A program made the translations under genes and the position numbers. 64,000 bases of DNA from Paenibacillus sp. JZ16 (GTDB lineage Bacteria > Bacillota > Bacilli > Paenibacillales > Paenibacillaceae). The notes below the pieces were generated by a model, which saw nothing but the letters and a program-made list of their open reading frames with translations, made no database searches and was not told where the DNA came from. The number at the start of each line of letters is the position of its first letter. The first letter of the stretch is position 1. The stretch is taken from positions 6,275,001 to 6,339,000 of the forward strand of contig NZ_CP017659.1 in assembly GCF_015326965.1 (NCBI RefSeq), written 5' to 3'. Below, piece after piece: positions 10,848 through 20,152 of this stretch.

Positions 10848-11618
10848 ATGTCTCATATGACTATTCTGATTCTGCGGACCATTCTGATGTATGTGGTCAT
10901 CTTTGTCACCATGAGAATCATGGGTAAACGGGAAATTGGAAAGCTATCCATCTTCGATTTGGTCATATCCATCATGATTGCAGAGATCGCCGTTTTTGTT
11001 CTTGAAGATATTAAAAAACCGATATGGGAGGGACTTGCTCCTATCGCCGTTTTGGTTGCCATTCAGGTAGGACTTGCTTATATCGGCTTAAAAAATCGAA
11101 ATATACGACTATTTGCTGACGGAAAGCCGAGCGTGTTGGTGTCCCGGGGCAGACTCCATCGCAAAGAGATGGCAAGGCTTCGCTATAATTTGGATGATCT
11201 GATGCAGCAGTTGAGAGGCAAAGACATTGACAGCCTCGCGGACGTCGAATTTGCGATACTCGAAACATCCGGCCAACTTACCGTGATTCCGAAGGATACG
11301 GGCAGCAGCTCCGACAGCAGTTCGAATAGCTCTTCAAGTTCATCCGCCACCAACTCTTCATCCACTTCAAATCAATTCGAAAAAGAAAACCCTACAGTCG
11401 TAGATATTCCTTACGATAAAATTACGTATGAAGGACTGCCCATACCGCTTATATTGGATGGAAAGGTGCAGGACGAGAACCTTGAATTAATCCAAAAAAC
11501 GCGGTTCTGGCTAAAGAACGAGATCCAGAATTTCGGTGCTAAGGATTTTAAGGATATTTTTCTATGCTCCATTGACCATAAAGGCCGGATTTACATTGAC
11601 CGTAAAGACAGGATCTAA
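10848..11618 (+). CDS. DUF421 (YetF-type) membrane protein with Ser-rich linker
   Basis: 256 aa. Three membrane segments span about residues 5-75, with the conserved RIMGKREIGKLSIFD between the first two. The cytoplasmic DUF421 domain follows (KPSVLVSRG, DLMQQLRGKDI, VEFAILETSGQLTVIPK). At about residues 145-170 an almost pure Ser/Asn/Thr run interrupts the soluble domain. In Bacillus, YetF-family proteins are spore or membrane proteins of poorly known role. The ATG at 10848 lies 7 nt after AGGAGGG. Its 3' end overlaps that of spoVB by 4 nt on the opposite strand. Confidence 0.88.
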   Translation: MSHMTILILRTILMYVVIFVTMRIMGKREIGKLSIFDLVISIMIAEIAVFVLEDIKKPIWEGLAPIAVLVAIQVGLAYIGLKNRNIRLFADGKPSVLVSRGRLHRKEMARLRYNLDDLMQQLRGKDIDSLADVEFAILETSGQLTVIPKDTGSSSDSSSNSSSSSSATNSSSTSNQFEKENPTVVDIPYDKITYEGLPIPLILDGKVQDENLELIQKTRFWLKNEIQNFGAKDFKDIFLCSIDHKGRIYIDRKDRI

Positions 11619-13216
11619 CGACGGCTGAATTTATTGAACCAGGTGCCGACGACAGGCACACGTTCCAAATCTCGCGGTGTTACCAGCTTGGTCATAAAGA
11701 TCATGATGAAATAGACCAGAATACCAGCTGCGATGGAAGCCCAAAATTGCAGCCATGGCGCGGTCGAAAACGGAAGATGTTTGTACCCATAGAGGACACA
11801 GGCACCCATAATGATCATAACCGCCCCGATTTTGACATAATCCAGCAGACGGAATCGAAAGCCGATCAGCCGCGATAGGCTGAAACCGTGGAGTAATGTA
11901 ACAGCAATGCTGTTTACGATAATGGCAATGACGGCTCCTTTTATGCCAAAGGCGGGATTGGATGCCAAATACACAATGAGGCTCATTTTGATGATCGCCC
12001 CGAATAACGTATTCAGTAATGCCCGGCCTGGACGGTCCAGTGCTTGCAAGGCAGCTTGAAGCGGGGACTGCACATACAGGAACAAGGCAAACGGCGCCAT
12101 GATTTTGAGCATATCGCTAATCTCCGCGTTGTTGTACAGGAGCAGGCATAATGGCTCAGCCAGGACAAACATAATGATGGCGAACGGAGCTCCGGAGACA
12201 AGCGCTAGCCGAAGGGATTGATTCATACGTTTATGGATCGTAGACCGGTCATTACGGGCGGCTGCTTCCGAGAGTGAAGGCACCAGAGAGATGGCCAGGG
12301 AAACCGTCAGTGCACCGGGCAGCAGCAGGAGCGGGATGATCATCCCTTGCAGTGCACCGTACTGAGCTGTGGCTACGGACGTCGCTATACCTGCCATGGC
12401 CAGGCTGCGATTAGTCAGAATCGTCTCCAGCAGGTAGGAGAAGGACCCTACCATCTTGCCCCCTGTAACAGGCAATGCAATACCGAGTAAACGTTTCAGA
12501 ATGCCTTGATTCGACGGGGAGTCTTCTTCTGCTTTTTTTTCCGATACTGCTTCTTGGGGCTTGGGTAAAAGTTTACTCGTTCGTCGTCCCTCGCCGGAGT
12601 ATTGCAGCAGCAGCGCGATCATGCCAATCAATTCTCCTACGGCTGTTCCGAGCATGGCACCCGCTGCCCCATAAGCAATGCCTTTGGGCATCAAGAGATG
12701 TGCAAACCACAGCATGCAAATAATGCGGACAATGGTCTCGATCACGGAAGAGCTTGCGGAGGGAATCATGTTCTGCTTGCCCTGGAAATATCCGCGGTAG
12801 ACTGACGATACAGCAATGATGATCATCATGGGCGTCATACTGATAAAGGTCTGGTATACACGCTCGTCCGGCAAAAGCACGCCGGTTACCCAAGGGGCAA
12901 GGAGCAGACTGAGTCCCATAAAGAGAGTGCCTGCTGTAAGCGTCAGCATTAGACTGACATGCAGAATTTTTTGGGAAGCATCCCGCTTCCCCGCGCCTTC
13001 CGCTTCGGCAACCATTTTGGCAATGGCCAGCGGAATTCCGCCGGTAATGATGGTCACGAGCACGATAAAGAAGGGGTAGCCCAGTTGGTAAATTCCGACA
13101 CCCTCGGGTCCGATGATCCGGGGGAGGGCGATCCGGGGGATAAAACCGAGTAGGCGGTTTAATATGCCGGCTGCAAGTAAAATCAGCGTTCCTTTAATAA
13201 ATGATTGCTTGTTCAC
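11615..13216 (-). CDS. spoVB: Stage V sporulation protein B, MOP-family flippase
   Basis: 533 aa with about 14 membrane segments and the MATE/MurJ-like fold. SpoVB is a putative lipid II flippase for spore cortex synthesis in B. subtilis. The N-terminus NKQSFIKGTLILLAAGILNRLLGF aligns with the start of SpoVB and supports a GTG at 13216; an upstream GTG at 13228 would add four residues. The site GGGAGTGGGATGG precedes it. The position beside DUF421 and comN matches Bacillus. Other MOP flippases cannot be excluded, but synteny favours SpoVB. Confidence 0.88.
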   Translation of the reverse strand: MNKQSFIKGTLILLAAGILNRLLGFIPRIALPRIIGPEGVGIYQLGYPFFIVLVTIITGGIPLAIAKMVAEAEGAGKRDASQKILHVSLMLTLTAGTLFMGLSLLLAPWVTGVLLPDERVYQTFISMTPMMIIIAVSSVYRGYFQGKQNMIPSASSSVIETIVRIICMLWFAHLLMPKGIAYGAAGAMLGTAVGELIGMIALLLQYSGEGRRTSKLLPKPQEAVSEKKAEEDSPSNQGILKRLLGIALPVTGGKMVGSFSYLLETILTNRSLAMAGIATSVATAQYGALQGMIIPLLLLPGALTVSLAISLVPSLSEAAARNDRSTIHKRMNQSLRLALVSGAPFAIIMFVLAEPLCLLLYNNAEISDMLKIMAPFALFLYVQSPLQAALQALDRPGRALLNTLFGAIIKMSLIVYLASNPAFGIKGAVIAIIVNSIAVTLLHGFSLSRLIGFRFRLLDYVKIGAVMIIMGACVLYGYKHLPFSTAPWLQFWASIAAGILVYFIMIFMTKLVTPRDLERVPVVGTWFNKFSRR

Positions 13217-13404
13217 TGTCCATCCCACTCCCTGGTTAAGACTGAATACGATGACACGACATGGCTATTCTTATGGATATGCCCTACCTGTCCCATCTGA
13301 TGACTTTACTTTTTTTTCAGGACATGGTAGGAATAGAAGGAAAGCAATGTATCATGTCGAATGTAACTTAGGGACAACAGGGAGTCAGTGAGGAGGCCAT
13401 ATGC

Positions 13405-13662
13405 ATGGAACTCGAGCAAATGAGCGAGGAAGAATTGATGAGCACCATTGAAATGGTATGCTTGAGCAAAGTTGAGGAAATGCATTTGATTGGGTACGAG
13501 TATGTGACTAGCGACGATATATGGAACTGTGTCAGCAGCAAGTATGAAAAGGAAGGCGTTCCCTCCCTCCATAAACTGGTCAATGACATTCTGTCCTTGA
13601 AGGCGACAGCGTTAATGAACTATATGACAATATCAGCATATAAGGGATCTTCTTTCGATTAA
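13405..13662 (+). CDS. comN: Post-transcriptional regulator ComN family
   Basis: 85 aa, acidic and soluble. It matches the ComN/YrzD family in length and in segments such as EEELMSTIEMVCLSK, DIWNCVSSKY and LHKLVNDILSLKATALMNYMT. B. subtilis ComN lies beside spoVB and secDF, as here, and promotes comE mRNA localisation and competence there. The role in this organism is inferred. The ATG is 8 nt after AGGAGG. The stop codon lies inside the following terminator hairpin. Confidence 0.82.
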   Translation: MELEQMSEEELMSTIEMVCLSKVEEMHLIGYEYVTSDDIWNCVSSKYEKEGVPSLHKLVNDILSLKATALMNYMTISAYKGSSFD

Positions 13663-13680
13663 TCGAAGAGGTCCCTTTTG
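13642..13680 (+). terminator. Terminator overlapping the comN stop
   Basis: AAGGGATCTTCTTTCGAT pairs with ATCGAAGAGGTCCCTT, followed by TTG. The hairpin begins before the comN stop codon (13660-13662). Confidence 0.8.
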
Positions 13681-13793
13681 CCTTGCGGATATAAGGGTTC
13701 ATTCATAAGCCCGACAAATTTTGATAAATTGACTGGGTTTTATGACATCGCTATAATAGGAATATTGAGTAAAAAGGGGGAACAAAGGACGGC

Positions 13794-15044
13794 ATGAAGA
13801 GAATTATCAGTTTCGTCGGAACCGTACTCGTGATCACTGTATTAATGGCCGTTACAACTCCGGGCTTGCTGAAAGACGTCCGTCTAGGTTTGGATCTTAA
13901 GGGTGGATTCGAAATCCTATATGAAGCGGAGCCTTTGATGGAAGGGCAGCAAGTCACAAAAGAAGCACTGCAGGAAACCGCAAAGAGTTTGCAAAAGCGT
14001 GCGGATGCAATGGGAACATCAGAGCCTGAGGTTACGCCGGAAGGGACGAACCGGATCCGCTTAAAGGTGGCAGGCGTAACGGATGAGGCTGAAGTTCGAA
14101 AAACAATGAAAGAACCTGCAAACCTCACATTCCGAAGCAATGACGGCTGTAAAGAAGGCGAGGAGTTCTGTAAAATTGAGCTCCGCGGTGACGATTTCGT
14201 CGAGAACGGCGCATCGGTTGCCTATGATCAGCTTAATCAGCCTATGATAGATATTAAAGTGAAGGACAAGGGGAAGTTTGCTGAAATTACAGAACGTCTT
14301 CTCGGTCAAGAGCTGGCTATCTTCATGGACGACCAACTGCTGTCAGCTCCGACGGTGCGAGCCGTATTAACGGACGGTACCGCACAAATTACGGGGAATT
14401 ATTCGCTGGATGAAGCAAAGCAGATCCGGGATACGATTAATCTCGGCGCCCTGCCGCTGAAACTGGTCGAGAAATACTCTCAGAGCGTAGGGGCTACGCT
14501 TGGCATGCAATCTCTTACAAAGACTTTACAAGCCGGTCTGATCGCTTCTGTTGCGATCCTGCTGTTCATGATTATCAGATATCGCGTACCGGGCTTGCTG
14601 GCAAGCTTTGCACTTATTTTGCATACATGGCTTCTGATCCTTGTTTTCGTATGGGCTGACTTTACGCTGACGCTCCCAGGTATTGCGGCATTTATATTAG
14701 GTATTGGTATGGCGGTTGATGCCAATATCATCACCTATGAGCGCATTCGGGAAGAGATCAGAACTGGCAAGAGTGTTCCATCCGCGGTCAAAGCAGGCGG
14801 TAAGTCATCCCTGCGAGCTATTATGGACTCCAACTTGACGACGATACTCGTTGCCGCTGTCATGTTCGGATTTGGTACCGGCGCGGTCAAAGGTTTTGCG
14901 CTTGTATTGATTCTGGAGATCATCGTGAGTATTGCCACGAACGTTTATTTCTCCCGTTTCTTGCTCAATCTGCTTGTGAATATTGGTTGGGCCCGCAAAC
15001 CGAGCCATTATGGCGTAAAGGAGCGTGACATTCGTGAGCTTTAA
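13794..15044 (+). CDS. secD: Protein translocase subunit SecD
   Basis: 416 aa, six membrane segments with an extracytoplasmic loop after the first. The signature GLDLKGGFEILYEAEP is near residue 35, and the C-terminal membrane block begins near residue 240 with the motif GIGMAVDANIITYERIREE. With SecF it uses the proton gradient to aid late export. In B. subtilis SecD and SecF are one fused protein; here they are separate, overlapping genes. The ATG follows AAAGGGGGAACAAAGG. YajC is encoded 3.7 kb upstream. Confidence 0.97.
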   Translation: MKRIISFVGTVLVITVLMAVTTPGLLKDVRLGLDLKGGFEILYEAEPLMEGQQVTKEALQETAKSLQKRADAMGTSEPEVTPEGTNRIRLKVAGVTDEAEVRKTMKEPANLTFRSNDGCKEGEEFCKIELRGDDFVENGASVAYDQLNQPMIDIKVKDKGKFAEITERLLGQELAIFMDDQLLSAPTVRAVLTDGTAQITGNYSLDEAKQIRDTINLGALPLKLVEKYSQSVGATLGMQSLTKTLQAGLIASVAILLFMIIRYRVPGLLASFALILHTWLLILVFVWADFTLTLPGIAAFILGIGMAVDANIITYERIREEIRTGKSVPSAVKAGGKSSLRAIMDSNLTTILVAAVMFGFGTGAVKGFALVLILEIIVSIATNVYFSRFLLNLLVNIGWARKPSHYGVKERDIREL

Positions 15045-15951
15045 GAACTTTGATTTCGTAGGCAAAAGCAGGTTTTTCTATATACTGTCCATTGCAATTA
15101 CGATTCTGGGCTTGGTATTCCTCTTGACTCGTGGTCTTAACTACGGCGTTGATTTCCAATCCGGTTCGAACGTGGACATTTCCCTCTCCAAAACGCTGAC
15201 TACGGAGCAGATTGATACCGTGTTAGAAGAGGCGGGAATCGGTGAAGATGCGAGCATTACACCTGGTAATGACCGCGTGAATATCCGATTCAGGGAGGTT
15301 CTGACCGAGGATCAGGATATGAAGATGCGTACCGGCATTGAGAAGCTGGATGAAAAGGCTACTTTCGAGGTCAACACGGTGGACCCCGAGATGGCAAAAG
15401 AGCTGGGCCGAAACGCAATTTATGCCGTATTGATCTCCTGTATCGGAATTATCATCTATGTCAGCATCCGCTTTGAATGGCGCTTTGCGATAGCAGCGAT
15501 CGTAGCCCTTCTGCATGATGCATTCGTGGTTATCAGTATTTTCTCTATCCTCGGTCTTGAGGTAGACCTGACATTCATTATTGCTGTTCTGACGATTATC
15601 GGTTACTCAATTAACGATACGATCGTCATCTTTGACCGGATCAGGGAAAATCTAAGGTTTGCCAAGATCAAGCGATACTCGGATCTTAAGGATCTGGTGA
15701 ACAAAAGCTTATCTCAGACACTCGGCCGTTCGATATATACGGCACTGTCCGTGTTTATTGCAGCGTTCTTCATACTTCTGCTTGGCGGTGAGTCGATTCA
15801 GATGTTCTCGCTGGCGATTTGTATCGGTTTGTTATTCGGCGCGTACTCTTCGATCTTTATCGCGAGTCCGTTGTGGCTCCTCCTTAAAGGGCGCAATGTC
15901 AGCAATAAACCAAATTCGCCTAAGCCAAGCAAAGATAAGATTGAAATTTAA
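15034..15951 (+). CDS. secF: Protein translocase subunit SecF
   Basis: 305 aa, six membrane segments. Family segments are LNYGVDFQSGSNVDI near residue 35 and GYSINDTIVIFDRIRE near 190. I chose the GTG at 15034, 11 nt after AAAGGAG; the GTG at 15025 is only 2 nt from that site. The gene therefore overlaps the secD 3' end by 11 nt, suggesting coupled translation. A strong terminator follows. Confidence 0.96.
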   Translation: MSFKNFDFVGKSRFFYILSIAITILGLVFLLTRGLNYGVDFQSGSNVDISLSKTLTTEQIDTVLEEAGIGEDASITPGNDRVNIRFREVLTEDQDMKMRTGIEKLDEKATFEVNTVDPEMAKELGRNAIYAVLISCIGIIIYVSIRFEWRFAIAAIVALLHDAFVVISIFSILGLEVDLTFIIAVLTIIGYSINDTIVIFDRIRENLRFAKIKRYSDLKDLVNKSLSQTLGRSIYTALSVFIAAFFILLLGGESIQMFSLAICIGLLFGAYSSIFIASPLWLLLKGRNVSNKPNSPKPSKDKIEI

Positions 15952-16002
15952 TTCAGCCGCTGTTGGTGTAGCAGTCTAGATAGCAGAGGATCCTATACAA
16001 GT

Positions 16003-16034
16003 GGAAAGCCGCGTCGCTGGCGACGCGGCTTTCT
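16003..16034 (+). terminator. Terminator after secF
   Basis: GAAAGCCGCGTCG pairs perfectly with CGACGCGGCTTTC around CTGG. The T tract is short (TTTC), but the stem is very stable. Confidence 0.75.
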
Positions 16035-16089
16035 AAAGTTAACAAGCGTGATAAGCACAGGATCAATAGTGACATTGAGGGGGCCTCAA

Positions 16090-17055
16090 GTGAGCAATGA
16101 ACGTTTGAATCATACGGAGACTGTCCTTTGGACAGGCATTGTAGCGGATTTTGCATTGGCCTTGTGCAAAGGGATCGCCGGTTACTTATCCGGCAGTAAG
16201 GCTCTAATCGGAGATGCTCTGCATTCTGCCGCGAACGCCGTAACTTTACTGGTGGACCGTTTGCCAAGCCTCGGTATATTCGGCAATAAAAACTTAATTC
16301 GGGACAAACGGAACGTTTCGGGCACAACGGAGCCGGTGATCTCGATCCTATTTGCCGTTTTATTGATCATGGGTGGTATTCAAATTGCGGTATCCGCGAT
16401 CCAAACCATGGCATCAGGCGACCTGGAGCCGCCGACCGAATCGGCATTGCTTGCAGTTTTTATATCACTCGCGGTGAATGAAGCCGTGTTTCAGTACCAA
16501 TCCCGGCAGATAAAAAGAAACAATGACCCCAGGTACGAGGTGCTGTCCGCTGATCATCGATTTACCTTGTACTCTTCGCTAACGGTATTGATCGGCGTGT
16601 CACTAGCGATGGGCGGCTCCTACTTCGATTGGACACCCCTGCTCTATATGGATTCGGTTGCGGCTCTGATTGTGGCTTGTCTCGTGGTCCGCAAGGGGTA
16701 TATTTTAATCGTTCATTCCGTTTATGGTACCCTCGTGGAAGAGAAGCGGCATGAGCACGAAGCCGAATTCATGGATACGATTCAGCGGGTACATGGCGTG
16801 ATCACGATCGAGGAACTGAAGGTTCAGGAATACGGGCAGATCCGTCATGTGAACATTGAAGTGAAAGTTACCGTGAATCCCCGGACGTCCGTGTTGGAGG
16901 CTCAAGAAATTGCCGAGCGCATCCGGAAGCTGTTAACTCATCGTTTTATTCAGGTTACGGATGCCAAAGTTCACGTTGTACCCTATGAACCGGGTTATCC
17001 GTATAAATCGAACTTTGACTTGATGGACAACGATATGCCGACACTGCCGCAGTAG
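16090..17055 (+). CDS. Cation diffusion facilitator family transporter
   Basis: 321 aa. The N-terminal half has membrane segments with the CDF signature GSKALIGDALHSAANAVTLL at about residues 32-51, where Asp and His of TM2 are present and the usual HSxxD is HSAAN. A second metal-site stretch is LSADHRFTLYSS in TM5. The C-terminal cytoplasmic domain (from about 205) contains HGVITIEELKVQEYGQIRHVNIEVKV. CDF proteins export divalent metals such as Zn, Mn or Fe by proton antiport; the metal cannot be read here. I chose the GTG at 16090, 6 nt after GAGGGGG. Confidence 0.9.
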   Translation: MSNERLNHTETVLWTGIVADFALALCKGIAGYLSGSKALIGDALHSAANAVTLLVDRLPSLGIFGNKNLIRDKRNVSGTTEPVISILFAVLLIMGGIQIAVSAIQTMASGDLEPPTESALLAVFISLAVNEAVFQYQSRQIKRNNDPRYEVLSADHRFTLYSSLTVLIGVSLAMGGSYFDWTPLLYMDSVAALIVACLVVRKGYILIVHSVYGTLVEEKRHEHEAEFMDTIQRVHGVITIEELKVQEYGQIRHVNIEVKVTVNPRTSVLEAQEIAERIRKLLTHRFIQVTDAKVHVVPYEPGYPYKSNFDLMDNDMPTLPQ

Positions 17056-17116
17056 CGTCTGGAGCTAACAGGTATAAGACAGCAGGAAAAAGGCAGGAAA
17101 AGGAAGGTGAGTCCCT

Positions 17117-19516
17117 GTGCTGTATTCCAAATATGAATGGAGAATACGCTCGGCAGAGTCATCGATCACCGATAGGCTGGCCCAGGATCTGTCGTTGCCA
17201 CCGATGGTGGCTTCGCTCATGGCGTCACGAGGGATACATTCAGCCGAGGATGGACGGAGATTTCTATATGGAACGTTTGAGCTGACGCATGACCCTTATC
17301 TCATGCAAGGGATGCAGGAGGCTGTACCGCGTATTCGTAAAGCGCTGGAGGATCGGGAGCATATTCTAATTTACGGCGATTATGATGCAGACGGTGTTTC
17401 CAGCACGTCATTGATGATTCATCTGATGCGTTACTTGGGCGCATCTTATGATATTTATATACCTCACCGATCCAATGAAGGTTATGGCTTACATAATCAC
17501 GCGCTGGATTGGGCTCATCAGCAAGGGGTCAGTCTGGTCATTACCGTTGATACCGGGATTAGCGCAGTGGAGCAAATTGCGTATGCCAACAGCCTTGGCA
17601 TCGACGTAATTGTCACGGACCATCATGAGCCGCCTGAGGTGCTGCCAGAAGCCTATGCGCTGATCAACCCGAAAATCCCTACATGTCCCTATCCCTTTAA
17701 GGGGCTGGCGGGCGTAGGCGTGGCTTACAAGCTGGCACAGGCTCTCGTTGGAGAACCGCCGGAGGAATGGCTTCAGATTGTTTCTATCGGAACCATTGCT
17801 GACTTGATGCCGCTCACGGGGGAGAACCGGGTGCTTGTGAAGCACGGGATCGAATCGATGCGGAGTACGAAGTATGAAGGCATCCGCTGCTTGCTTGAGG
17901 TATCAGGAATTCATGTGGAGCAAGTGACAGCCGTTAATGTGGCATTCTCCATGGCACCACGGATTAATGCCAGTGGCCGTCTGGATCATGCAGGCCGTGC
18001 CGTTACGCTGCTTACAACAGAACACCGGGAAGAAGCGGAGCGGCTTGCCTGGGAATTGGATGGGCTGAACAAGGATCGGCAGCAAGTGGTCGAAAACATC
18101 GTCCAGGAAGCGCTGGGCATGGTTCAAAACCGCTGGAGAGGACAGGAGGTTCCTCCTGTAATCGTGTTGGCGGGTGAAGGCTGGAACGTTGGCGTAGTTG
18201 GCATCGTGGCCTCCAAAATACTGGAGCGATTCTACAGGCCTGTTGTTATTCTCGGGATTGATCCCGAGACGGGGAACTGTAAAGGTTCCGCCCGATCGAT
18301 TCCGGGATTCGATATTTATGCGGCTCTGCATTCCTGCAAGGACGTCATGGACCACTTTGGGGGGCATCCATCCGCAGCGGGCATGAGCCTCCATCGGGAC
18401 CGTTTGGAGGAATTTGAACAGGGACTTCATCGATATGCGGAAGAAGCGCTCGAAGAAGAGCATCTGATTGCAATCTGTGAAGCGGACCTGGAGGCTAGCT
18501 TGTCGGAGGTATCGGTGCCTGTTATTGAACAAATTGAACAATTAGGCCCGTTTGGCATGGCCAATGCTGTGCCGAAGATTGTCTTTCGGGATGTTGTCAT
18601 CAAGGACGTCCGCAAAATCGGCAAAGAGGGGAAACATCTGAAGCTTCGTTTGCAGCAAAAGCGGGAGGTTATCGATGCAATCTCATTCGGCTGGGGACAT
18701 CTAGCCGATATTTTGCCGGTGGGATCGGTTGTGGATGTGCTTGGCGAGCTTTCCGTGAATGAATGGAACGGGAGCCGTAAAGTACAGCTCATGATTCAGG
18801 ATATCTGCGCCCCTTATCAACAGGTGTTTGACTACCGCGGGATCAAGGAGCCGATACAGGAAATTCAGAGGTGGAGAGCGGAGCTGGAGCCGCATCTGCG
18901 CTGCCCGGCAGTCCGTTCCGCAGTGGTGTACGCAAAAGATTCACATCCGGAAATAAAAAGTCAATTGTATGATATGTGCCTTTGGGTATATGATAGGAAT
19001 GCTGGCATCATGCCGGATAATGATATTGCTGAGAACAGTCAAGAAGATATTTCCGTTTTGTTCGTACTGGATGTACCGGAGACGGCTGAACAATTGGATG
19101 CATTCATGTCAGCCTTCCATTCCGTTCCTAATATATTCATGCTGCATCCGACCCGGAACCTGCGCGAACGACTGCAAATTCCGGACCGCGAACAGTTTAA
19201 AAAGCTGTACGTTTCACTTGCCGGAATGACGTCCGCTCCCGTGTCGGAGAATGAGGTTGTAGGACGTCTGCAGAAGCAGACGTCCTTGTCCGAACGCATG
19301 CTGCTCAAAGTACTGGATGTGTTTGAGGAATTGGCGTTCATCCAGCGTGTTCAGGGACAGATTACCTTTATACCGAAGCCGGAGAAAAAACCGCTGGACG
19401 CTTCCCGTCACTTCCGTGAACTAAGCGATTTGGCAGATATGGAGCAGCATCTGCTGCATGCCGGTACGGAACAATTAACCCAATGGATGATGTCCCGCAC
19501 AAAAGGCGTATCTTAA
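17117..19516 (+). CDS. recJ: Single-stranded-DNA-specific exonuclease RecJ
   Basis: 799 aa. RecJ degrades single-stranded DNA 5' to 3' in recombination and mismatch repair. The DHH-family active site is visible: DYDADGVSS near residue 90, then VTDHHEPPE near 170, and the DHHA1 segment with FGGHPSAAGMSL near residue 418. An OB-fold follows at about 470-590. The extended C-terminal domain (600-799) is typical of Firmicute RecJ. The start is GTG, 7 nt after AAGGTGAG. apt follows 26 nt later, as in Bacillus. Confidence 0.97.
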   Translation: MLYSKYEWRIRSAESSITDRLAQDLSLPPMVASLMASRGIHSAEDGRRFLYGTFELTHDPYLMQGMQEAVPRIRKALEDREHILIYGDYDADGVSSTSLMIHLMRYLGASYDIYIPHRSNEGYGLHNHALDWAHQQGVSLVITVDTGISAVEQIAYANSLGIDVIVTDHHEPPEVLPEAYALINPKIPTCPYPFKGLAGVGVAYKLAQALVGEPPEEWLQIVSIGTIADLMPLTGENRVLVKHGIESMRSTKYEGIRCLLEVSGIHVEQVTAVNVAFSMAPRINASGRLDHAGRAVTLLTTEHREEAERLAWELDGLNKDRQQVVENIVQEALGMVQNRWRGQEVPPVIVLAGEGWNVGVVGIVASKILERFYRPVVILGIDPETGNCKGSARSIPGFDIYAALHSCKDVMDHFGGHPSAAGMSLHRDRLEEFEQGLHRYAEEALEEEHLIAICEADLEASLSEVSVPVIEQIEQLGPFGMANAVPKIVFRDVVIKDVRKIGKEGKHLKLRLQQKREVIDAISFGWGHLADILPVGSVVDVLGELSVNEWNGSRKVQLMIQDICAPYQQVFDYRGIKEPIQEIQRWRAELEPHLRCPAVRSAVVYAKDSHPEIKSQLYDMCLWVYDRNAGIMPDNDIAENSQEDISVLFVLDVPETAEQLDAFMSAFHSVPNIFMLHPTRNLRERLQIPDREQFKKLYVSLAGMTSAPVSENEVVGRLQKQTSLSERMLLKVLDVFEELAFIQRVQGQITFIPKPEKKPLDASRHFRELSDLADMEQHLLHAGTEQLTQWMMSRTKGVS

Positions 19517-19542
19517 CCGCAACTATACAGGAGGAGATTATT

Positions 19543-20058
19543 TTGGATTTTAAAGATTATATTCGTGTCATTCCCGATTTTCCGCAGGCGGGGATCAGCT
19601 TCAAAGATATTACTACACTGCTCAAGAATGGTGAGGTGTATCGTAAAGCCATCGAAGAATTGAAGGTCTTGGTATCCGATCTCAAAATTGATGTGATAGC
19701 TGGTCCCGAAGCCCGTGGATTTGTTGTAGGTGCACCGCTGGCTTATGCTCTTGGGGTAGGATTCGCGCCCATTCGCAAAAGCGGAAAGCTTCCCTACGAA
19801 ACGATCGAAGTGGGATATGACCTCGAATATGGTAAAGATCGCTTGGCGATGCATACCGATGCAATCGAGAAGGGTCAAAATGTATTGATTGCGGATGATC
19901 TTCTTGCAACAGGCGGCACGATTGCGACTTCGGTTAACCTCATTCGTCAATTGGGCGGAAACGTTGTTGGAGCTGCATTCATGATCGAGCTGGCTGATCT
20001 CAATGGCCGTTCGAAGCTGGATGGAATCGATGTATTTACATTAATGCAATACGAGTAA
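19543..20058 (+). CDS. apt: Adenine phosphoribosyltransferase
   Basis: 171 aa. Apt salvages adenine to AMP using PRPP. The N-terminus DFKDYIRVIPDFPQAGISFKD aligns with B. subtilis Apt and fixes the TTG start at 19543, 6 nt after GGAGGAG. The base-side loop is AGPEARGFVVG, and the PRPP loop is VLIADDLLATGGT near residue 120. Transcribed with recJ; a bidirectional terminator separates it from uraA. uraA, the uracil carrier, is another nucleobase-salvage gene. Confidence 0.97.
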   Translation: MDFKDYIRVIPDFPQAGISFKDITTLLKNGEVYRKAIEELKVLVSDLKIDVIAGPEARGFVVGAPLAYALGVGFAPIRKSGKLPYETIEVGYDLEYGKDRLAMHTDAIEKGQNVLIADDLLATGGTIATSVNLIRQLGGNVVGAAFMIELADLNGRSKLDGIDVFTLMQYE

Positions 20059-20094
20059 CCGACAACATTCTCCCTGATTTTCCCGGGAAATAAT

Positions 20095-20130
20095 AAAATG
20101 CCCTGAGCAATCAGCTCAGGGCATTTTTCT
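20095..20130 (+). terminator. Bidirectional terminator between apt and uraA
   Basis: AAAATGCCCTGAG pairs with CTCAGGGCATTTTT around CAATCAG. A-rich and T-rich flanks let it act on both strands for the converging apt and uraA genes. Confidence 0.88.
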
Positions 20131-20152
20131 ATTTTGCAATCAAGTTGTCGTT

